From an uncultured Oscillospiraceae bacterium (GTDB taxonomy: Bacteria > Bacillota > Clostridia > Oscillospirales > Oscillospiraceae): a stretch of DNA of 43,992 bases. The stretch spans positions 1 to 43,992 of the forward strand of contig CALXEH010000012.1 in the NCBI GenBank assembly GCA_944387285.1, given 5' to 3'. Positions 39,161 to 43,992 of this stretch are shown here, one piece after another. Position 1 is the first letter of the stretch; each line of letters starts with the position of its first letter. The translations under genes and the position numbers were made by a program. The notes beneath the pieces are model-generated. The model searched no databases and had not been told where the DNA came from. It saw nothing but the letters and a program-made list of their open reading frames with translations.

Positions 39161-40072
39161 TCACGCCTTTGCGTATTCCACGGCTATCCTGGCCGCGACG
39201 CGGGCGTTGTTGAGGGCGAGCTCGACGTTGGACTTGAAGCTCTCGCCTCCGGTCAGCTCCTTGACCTTGGCCAGCAGGAAGGGCGTGATGTCCTTGCCGT
39301 GCACGCCGGCCTCGTCGGCGGCGCGGAGCGCGGTGTCGATGATGCCCTCCATGTACTTGAAGTCGAGGCCGTGCTCCTCCTGGATGGGGTTGGCGATGAG
39401 CACGCCGCCCTCGAGCCCGAGCTGCCACTTGGCCTTGAGTATGGCCGCGATCTCGGCGGCGTCCTTTGCGGCGTAGTCGAGCTTGTGCCCGCTCCGGCGG
39501 CAGTAGAAGGCGGGGAACTCGTCCGTGCCCACGCCTATGACCGGCACGCCCATCGTCTCGAGGTATTCCAGCGTCCGGCCGATGTCCAGGATCTGCTTTG
39601 CGCCCGCGCAGATCACGGCTACGGAGGTGTGCGCCAGCTCCTGCAGGTCGGCGGAGATGTCCATCGTGACCTCGCCGTGCCTGTGTACGCCGCCTATGCC
39701 GCCGGTGGCAAAGACGCGCACGCCCGCCTGCGCCGCTATGAGCATGGTCGTCGCCACGGTGGTGGCGCCGTTTTTGCCCGTCGCCAGGTAGACCGGCACG
39801 TCGCGGCGGCTGACCTTGCCCACGCCCTCGGCCCGGCACATGACCTCCAGGTCCGCCTGGGACAGGCCCACCTTGAGCTTGCCGCCCATTATCGCCATCG
39901 TGGCCGGGACGGCGCCCTCGGCGCGGACGACCTCCTCGACCCGCGCGGCGAAGTCCAGGTTCTCCGGCCAGGGCATGCCGTGGCTGAGGATGGTGCTCTC
40001 GAGCGCCACGACCGGCCTGCCGGCCTCCAGCGCCTCGCGTACTTCGGGTTTTATGTCCAGATATCCGTTCAT
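39161..40072 (-). CDS. psuG: Pseudouridine-5'-phosphate glycosidase
   Basis: The 303-residue protein has the PsuG family motifs: VALESTILSHGMP with the active-site Glu25, VGKVSRRDVP with the active-site Lys86, the metal-binding DISADLQEL segment, and GAKQILDIGRTLEYLET with the second Lys. It cleaves pseudouridine 5'-phosphate to uracil and ribose 5-phosphate in the cytoplasm. The ATG at 40072 has GGAGG 7 bases upstream, inside the last codons of the GNAT gene; a longer frame upstream is not used. It is the last gene of the psuK-GNAT-psuG operon. Confidence 0.95.
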   Translation of the reverse strand: MNGYLDIKPEVREALEAGRPVVALESTILSHGMPWPENLDFAARVEEVVRAEGAVPATMAIMGGKLKVGLSQADLEVMCRAEGVGKVSRRDVPVYLATGKNGATTVATTMLIAAQAGVRVFATGGIGGVHRHGEVTMDISADLQELAHTSVAVICAGAKQILDIGRTLEYLETMGVPVIGVGTDEFPAFYCRRSGHKLDYAAKDAAEIAAILKAKWQLGLEGGVLIANPIQEEHGLDFKYMEGIIDTALRAADEAGVHGKDITPFLLAKVKELTGGESFKSNVELALNNARVAARIAVEYAKA

Positions 40073-40074
40073 GT

Positions 40075-40614
40075 CTATTCCTCCATCATATTTGTATCGG
40101 CGCCGAGCATACGCTGCATCGTCCGGATAACGGGCTGCCTGCCCGACCTGGGCTCGCCGTAAAACTCGAAGCCGTTTTTTCTCCAAAACGCCTCTGCCTG
40201 TGGGTTGCCGGCCACGACGCCCAGGGCCGCGCGGCGAAAGCTGCAGGCCTCCAGCGCCCCAAGCAGCTCGGAGACCAGCCGCGTCCCGAAGCCCCGGCCC
40301 TGCAGCCGGGCGTCCAGCATGAAAAAGCCTATCCAGGCCGTGTCCCCGTCCGGGTAACCGTCTATGAGGTCCAGCAGGAGCCGGAGCTGCCCGCCGTCGA
40401 AGCCGCCGAGGTAGTACTTGTCCTCATAGCCCTTGCCGGGCGGAAGGGCTTCAAGGTCCTGCAAGATCTCCGCCGGCCCGGGCGGAGGCGCGCCGTAGTG
40501 CTCGTAGTAGAGCGGGTTGCCCCGGCAGAGCGCCGCCGCGGCCTCAAAATGCCCGGGGCCAATGTACTGCAGCTCCAGGCTCCTCAGGAGCGTGCCGGCG
40601 TCTATTCTGCGCAT
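40075..40614 (-). CDS. GNAT-family N-acetyltransferase
   Basis: The 179-residue protein has the GNAT fold. The acetyl-CoA loop is RLQGRGFGTRLV (about 103-114), after a beta strand AWIGFFMLD, and the C-terminal NPQAEAFWRKNGFEFYG is the usual motif B. The acceptor is unknown. It overlaps the psuK end by 13 bases and ends two bases before the psuG start, so it is embedded in the pseudouridine operon. It could modify a pathway product or just ride along. Confidence 0.87.
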   Translation of the reverse strand: MRRIDAGTLLRSLELQYIGPGHFEAAAALCRGNPLYYEHYGAPPPGPAEILQDLEALPPGKGYEDKYYLGGFDGGQLRLLLDLIDGYPDGDTAWIGFFMLDARLQGRGFGTRLVSELLGALEACSFRRAALGVVAGNPQAEAFWRKNGFEFYGEPRSGRQPVIRTMQRMLGADTNMMEE

Positions 40615-41549
40615 GGCCTGCCGTTTTCGCGGAGAAGGCGACAGACCCGCTCCACGGACATCTCCGGGTTGATGGTCAGCTCGCTCGCCACGGCGAGGGA
40701 GCCCGCGCCCAGGGCGAAATCCAGGGCCGCCTCCGGCTCCAGGCCGCTGACATAGCCGTAGACCAGCCCGGCCATGAAGGCGTCGCCCGCACCGTTGGCG
40801 TTGGCCATGAGCTCCACGGGATGCAGCGCGCGCAGCAGCCTGCGGCCCTCGGCGTCGGCGTAGTAGCAGCCGCGCTCGCCCAGGCTCACCGCCACCCGCT
40901 TCACCCCGCGCGAGAGCAGGACGGAGCAGGCCCGCTCCAGGCCCTCGGCCGTCTCCGTCTCCTCGTCCGCGAGGACGCCGAGCTCTATGCGGTTCGGCTT
41001 CATGCAGAAGAAGCCGCCCGAGAGTTTTTTCACCTTCCTGGCATAGCTCGTGCTCACCGGGTCGAGAAAGACCGGCGTATCGCCCGCCTGAAGGAGTATC
41101 TCCGCCACGGTCTCTGCGGGCAGGCAGGGGTCGCAGACGACCGCCGCCGCCCCGCGCAGCTCTTCCGCCTGCGAGCGCACGAGTTCGGGCGTCACGCTCT
41201 CGAGTATGCCCATGTCGGACATGGCCACGAGCATGTCCCCGCGCTGGTCGAGCACGGAGATGTAGCAGCTGGAGGCCGCGCCCGGCACCGTCACGACACC
41301 GGAGATATCAATGCCCGCGGCGGCGGAACTGCGCAGCACCATTTCGCCGTAGAGGTCGGCGCCCACGGCGGAGATGAGCCGCGTCCGCACGCCGAGGCGC
41401 GAGAGGTTCTCGAGCACGTTGCGGGTGACCCCGCCGGCGGAAGTGCGCAGATGACCCGGGTTGGAGTCGCGCATGACGATGGGCGCGCGGCTTTTGCCGT
41501 GGACGTCCATATTCGCCGCGCCAATGCCCAGGACGAATTTTTCAGCCAT
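40602..41549 (-). CDS. psuK: PfkB-family carbohydrate kinase, probable pseudouridine kinase
   Basis: This 315-residue ribokinase-fold protein has the N-terminal SAGGVTRNVLENLSRLG (about 37-53), the KPNRIELGVL segment, and the catalytic anion-hole motif ANGAGDAFMAG with Asp near 253. The GGVTRNVAENLARLG-like N-terminal motif is characteristic of PsuK-type pseudouridine kinases. Linkage to psuG supports phosphorylation of pseudouridine to its 5'-phosphate. It is the first gene of the operon, with AGAGGTG just upstream of the ATG. Confidence 0.9.
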   Translation of the reverse strand: MAEKFVLGIGAANMDVHGKSRAPIVMRDSNPGHLRTSAGGVTRNVLENLSRLGVRTRLISAVGADLYGEMVLRSSAAAGIDISGVVTVPGAASSCYISVLDQRGDMLVAMSDMGILESVTPELVRSQAEELRGAAAVVCDPCLPAETVAEILLQAGDTPVFLDPVSTSYARKVKKLSGGFFCMKPNRIELGVLADEETETAEGLERACSVLLSRGVKRVAVSLGERGCYYADAEGRRLLRALHPVELMANANGAGDAFMAGLVYGYVSGLEPEAALDFALGAGSLAVASELTINPEMSVERVCRLLRENGRPCAE

Positions 41550-41569
41550 AACAACACCTCTGGATCACC

Positions 41570-41599
41570 ATTATAACATCCGCAGCCGCGCCCGCGCAA
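41570..41599 (-). promoter_or_regulatory. Promoter of psuK-GNAT-psuG (extended -10)
   Basis: A perfect TATAAT (complement of 41570-41575) is preceded by TGT, making an extended -10. TTGCGC (complement of 41594-41599) is 18 bases upstream. The -35 touches the first stem of the palindromic block. Confidence 0.6.
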
Positions 41600-41856
41600 G
41601 GAAAAGCCCCGTCTTTCGACGTGGCTTTTCCTTGCCGAAGAAGGCTTTGCCTTCTTCGGCAAAGGGGATAGCGCTGCGCTGCGCGCCTCGGTCGTCCGCC
41701 AAGGGCGGACGATTCGACACTCCGCTCCGCGAGAAGTATTTTCGGCGACGTACACGCCGCCGCCGAAAATGATCAATATTTATTTCGCGGCTGCGGCCGC
41801 GAAACTCTGCGAGGCTTCTTAGACAGACTGAAGCCCCGTCTTTCGACGGGGCTTTT
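41597..41856. repeat. Palindrome-rich intergenic block (six stem-loops, flanked by a direct repeat)
   Basis: The 310-base gap between psuK and the small membrane protein gene holds no convincing gene but six stem-loops. H1 is 41597-41634 (17 bp, one mismatch, TTTC loop). H2 is 41632-41662 (14 bp, perfect, TTT loop). H3 is 41692-41712 (9 bp, perfect). H4 is 41738-41770 (10 bp, perfect, 13-base loop). H5 is 41783-41804 (9 bp, perfect, TGCG loop). H6 is 41831-41854 (10 bp, perfect, TTTC loop). H1 and H6 share a direct repeat of 25-26 bases with one mismatch (41604-41629 and 41831-41856). The layout suggests a mobile or interspersed repeat element, or a structured RNA. Confidence 0.75.
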
Positions 41857-41858
41857 GT
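41831..41858. terminator. Terminator hairpin downstream of the hydrogenase operon
   Basis: AAGCCCCGTC (41831-41840) pairs with GACGGGGCTT (41845-41854). It sits just past the 3' end of the membrane protein gene. The better T-run is on the rightward side, so its direction is uncertain. Confidence 0.5.
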
Positions 41859-41859
41859 C

Positions 41860-42420
41860 TCACTTGCTTTTCCGGAGCCGCGGCAGGACGAGCATTGCCA
41901 GTGCTCCGCCGATGAGGGCGGTGACGCCCTGCGGCCAGGAGAACATGACGGACACAGCCGCGGCCTGTTTTTCCGGCACGCCGGAGAGCAGTCCCAGCAC
42001 GAGGGGCACGCAGACCCAGAGGAAAGCGCACTTCACGATAGCGGCTGCGGCGGCGGAGACCGCCCAGCGCGGGAAGCTCCAGGCCCTGCCGTGCAGCAGG
42101 CCGAAAACGATGGCCAGCACGGCGTTGCCGCAGGCTATGACCGGTGTGACGGCGGGGATGGCGGGGCCGACGCCCACAAGCGAGGCCAGGACGGACGAGA
42201 GTATACCGATCGCCGCGCCGGACCAGATGCCGGTCGTCGCCGTGAAGACGAAGAGCACGCAGTTGACGAGCGAGCCGGTGACGAGCTGGGTCGCCGAGAA
42301 GGGCCCGACGATGGCGGCCCCGGCAGGGATGGCCTTGCCGAGCAGCTGGGCGACGACCACGAGCGCGACGCCGAGCGCGGTGCGCGTGACCCAAAACGCA
42401 GGGGACTTTTTCGGAGCCAT
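41860..42420 (-). CDS. Small integral membrane protein, ECF S-component-like
   Basis: The 186-residue protein is strongly hydrophobic with five or six helices and a short basic tail (RLRKSK). The order of Gly/Pro-rich loops (SLVNCVLFVFTATTG, then VGPAIPAVTPVIACGNAVL) resembles substrate-binding S components of ECF vitamin transporters, but I cannot name a ligand. Its ATG shares one base with the hydrogenase stop (TAATG), so the two genes are translationally coupled. That placement suggests a role tied to the hydrogenase, for example a membrane partner or transport of a metal or cofactor; both are inference. Confidence 0.7.
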   Translation of the reverse strand: MAPKKSPAFWVTRTALGVALVVVAQLLGKAIPAGAAIVGPFSATQLVTGSLVNCVLFVFTATTGIWSGAAIGILSSVLASLVGVGPAIPAVTPVIACGNAVLAIVFGLLHGRAWSFPRWAVSAAAAAIVKCAFLWVCVPLVLGLLSGVPEKQAAAVSVMFSWPQGVTALIGGALAMLVLPRLRKSK

Positions 42421-43940
42421 TACTCCTCGACCTCCTTGAGCCGGTCGAGGTAGCCGCTGTCGAGAGCGCTCTGCTTCTCAGCCTTGACTTTGTAGGTCCT
42501 GACGTTGGAGGTGGCGTTGAGCACGGGCGTGATGGTGCCCGCGCCGGCCACGCAGCCGCCGGGACATGCCATGCCCTCGAGCAGGTAGCCGTGGCGCTTG
42601 CCGGCCTTGGCCATGGTCATCATGCGGCGGCACTCGCGCAGGCCGTCGCCGTATTCGACCTCGATCTCGCGGTCGGGCGCGATTTTGGCGATCACCTCTG
42701 CCACAGCCGCCGCGACGCCGCCGCCGACGGCAAAGCCGCGGCCCGCGCCGGTGCCGGATTCAAAGTCGGTGTCGCATTCGTCGGGCTCGAGCGTGGCGAA
42801 GTCGATGTCCTTCGCGTCGAACATGCCCTGCAGCTCCTCGAAGGTGAGCACGAAGTCCACGTCGGAGCGTATCGTCCTCCGCGAGGCCTCGAGCTTCTTG
42901 GCGGCGCAGGGGCCGACGAAGACGATGCGGGCGTTGGGGTGCTCCTTCTTCATAAGGCGCGCGGTTATGACCATGGGCGTGAGGGCCATGGAGATGTTGT
43001 CCTTGAACTCAGGGAAGAGCTTTTTGGCCATGACGCTCCAGGCCGGGCAGCAGGAGGTGGCCATGAAGTCGAGGTTTTCGGGCACGTTGTCGAGGAAGTC
43101 GTGGGCCTCTTCAACGGTGCAGAGGTCGGCGCCGATGGCGACCTCGACGGTGTCGGCGAAGCCGAGTATGCGCATGGCCTTTTTGAGCTTGGGCGCGGTG
43201 GCGTCCTTGCCGAACTGGCCGACGAAGGCGGGCGCGACGCAGGCGATGATCTCGTCGCCCTTGTTGATGGCCTGGATGAGCTGGAAGATCTGGCTCTTGT
43301 CGGCGATGGCGGCGAAGGGGCAGTTCACGAGGCACATGCCGCAGGAGACGCACTTGTTGTAGTCGATCTTGGCGCGGCCCTTTTCGTCGGAGCCTATGGC
43401 GTCCATGCCGCAGGCCTTGGCGCAGGGGCGCTCGATGCGGCTGATGGCGTTATAGGGGCACTGGGAGAGGCAGCGTCCGCACTTGATGCACTTGGTCTGG
43501 TCGATGACGCTCTTGCCGTCGCGTCCGACGGAGATGGCGCCCTTGGGGCAGACGTTCATGCAGGGGTGGGAGAGGCAGCCCTGGCAGTTGGAGGAGACGC
43601 GGATCTCCTTGGGCGGGCAGGCGTTGCAGGCGAAGGGGATGATATTGATGAGGGGCGGCTCGTAGTATTTCTCGGGCTTAGCGGCCTCCTCGATGCCGTC
43701 TGAGGCAAGACTCATTTCGGCGGCGGTGCGCAGGGGCAGGCCGCAGGCGAGGCGGAGCCTTTCGGTGACGATGGCGCGCTCGAGGAAGACGTCGTGCCTG
43801 TACTGAGCGACCTCGCCGGGGATGATCTTATAGGGCAGGGAATCGATCCTTGAAAAGTCGCCGCCCTCGTAGGCGAGCCTGGCGACCTCTGTAAAAACGC
43901 TGCGTCTGAGGTCATCGACGACGCTGTGGATACCTCTCAT
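42420..43940 (-). CDS. [FeFe] hydrogenase, group B type
   Basis: The 506-residue protein has an N-terminal helical region (about 1-100), then 4Fe-4S ferredoxin clusters: C119/C122/C127/C131, C151/C154/C157/C161 and C197/C200/C203/C207. The H-cluster domain follows with its three signatures as TSCCPAW (295-301), VGPCAAKK (342-349) and MACPGGCVAGAG (457-468). The forms TSCCPAW, GPCxAKK and ...GAG instead of TSCCPGW, MPCxxK and ...GGG are those of group B [FeFe] hydrogenases, not the classical group A. It should reduce protons or oxidise H2 with ferredoxin in the cytoplasm, but group B enzymes are poorly characterised. AGGAGG lies 7 bases before the ATG. No hydE/F/G maturases are in the window. 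Confidence 0.92.
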   Translation of the reverse strand: MRGIHSVVDDLRRSVFTEVARLAYEGGDFSRIDSLPYKIIPGEVAQYRHDVFLERAIVTERLRLACGLPLRTAAEMSLASDGIEEAAKPEKYYEPPLINIIPFACNACPPKEIRVSSNCQGCLSHPCMNVCPKGAISVGRDGKSVIDQTKCIKCGRCLSQCPYNAISRIERPCAKACGMDAIGSDEKGRAKIDYNKCVSCGMCLVNCPFAAIADKSQIFQLIQAINKGDEIIACVAPAFVGQFGKDATAPKLKKAMRILGFADTVEVAIGADLCTVEEAHDFLDNVPENLDFMATSCCPAWSVMAKKLFPEFKDNISMALTPMVITARLMKKEHPNARIVFVGPCAAKKLEASRRTIRSDVDFVLTFEELQGMFDAKDIDFATLEPDECDTDFESGTGAGRGFAVGGGVAAAVAEVIAKIAPDREIEVEYGDGLRECRRMMTMAKAGKRHGYLLEGMACPGGCVAGAGTITPVLNATSNVRTYKVKAEKQSALDSGYLDRLKEVEE

Positions 43941-43975
43941 AGTACGGCCTCCTGTAAAATCTATTTGGCTTTGTT

Positions 43976-43981
43976 ATTATA
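43976..43981 (-). promoter_or_regulatory. -10 element of the hydrogenase operon
   Basis: A perfect TATAAT reads on the minus strand, 35 bases before the hydrogenase ATG. The -35 would lie just past the end of the window. Confidence 0.6.
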
Positions 43982-43992
43982 CTATCAAACAG

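Noticed and set aside
41291..41776. Open frames on both strands (to 161 and 103 codons) that run into the palindromic block at 41.6-41.77 kb.
   Set aside because: They mainly translate hairpin arms, lack a ribosome site, and overlap psuK in other frames. Better explained as repeat sequence.
42420..43940. Reading the hydrogenase as the nickel client of HypA/HypB.
   Set aside because: Its motifs are those of the iron-only H-cluster; HypA and HypB serve nickel sites.

Overview
The window is a GC-rich stretch of chromosome, almost fully coding, from what looks like an anaerobic Gram-positive bacterium, most likely a high-GC member of the Clostridia (Bacillota). The reasons are an LTA-synthase-family enzyme, KtrA/KtrB potassium uptake, a CarD-family regulator, formate-tetrahydrofolate ligase, a [FeFe] hydrogenase of the group-B type, an EFR1-type flavodoxin/ferredoxin protein, Listeria/InlB-type surface repeats, and no sign of outer-membrane genes. 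Ile codons are mostly ATC and ATA despite the high GC, and six of 37 visible gene starts are TTG. I see no prophage, insertion sequence, CRISPR array or rRNA. The assignment to Clostridia is inference from gene content.

Layout. 1-4504: the 3' end of an MMPL/RND-type transporter overlaps a 1282-residue membrane-anchored surface protein built from GLUG repeats, helical rods and InlB-type repeats. 4508-4753: tRNA-Ser(GGA) with its own promoter and terminator. 4767-9169: a small ferritin-like gene divergent from rsmE, then a leftward tsaE-tsaB-upp operon divergent from a rodA/ftsW (SEDS) gene with interleaved promoters. 9281-15288: a leftward operon yihY - ABC-F - ydcF-like - HAD phosphatase - S9 peptidase. 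15429-22250: a VOC protein, then a rightward ktrB-ktrA - fused ABC/FtsX exporter - MATE series.

22361-27162: a leftward operon hypB - AlkZ-like winged-helix protein - large Fe-S/FAD oxidoreductase - hypA. 27390-30557: a rightward MoxR-like AAA ATPase - CobT/NorD-like VWA protein - inorganic pyrophosphatase operon. 30607-33977: a leftward cytidylate-kinase-like gene and an EFR1-LTA synthase pair. 34125-37401: carD-like, yhhN-like, then a TetR regulator and MFS exporter that share a near-identical operator. 37429-39090: fhs. 39161-41549: a leftward pseudouridine catabolic operon psuK - GNAT - psuG. 41550-41859: a palindrome-rich intergenic block. 41860-43940: a leftward [FeFe] hydrogenase with a coupled small membrane protein.

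How the parts fit. Redox and one-carbon metabolism are represented by the hydrogenase, the Fe-S flavoprotein, EFR1 and Fhs. Nickel handling is represented by hypA/hypB, although the only hydrogenase here is the iron-only type, so the nickel enzyme they serve must lie elsewhere. PsuK/PsuG would release uracil from pseudouridine, and Upp would salvage it. Envelope functions (SEDS protein, LTA synthase, YihY, YdcF, GLUG protein, exporters) are spread through the window. The most attractive leads are the MMPL-GLUG pair, the hypB/hypA operon with its unusual inserts, the MoxR-VWA-pyrophosphatase operon with an atypical Walker A, and the palindromic block at 41.6-41.86 kb.
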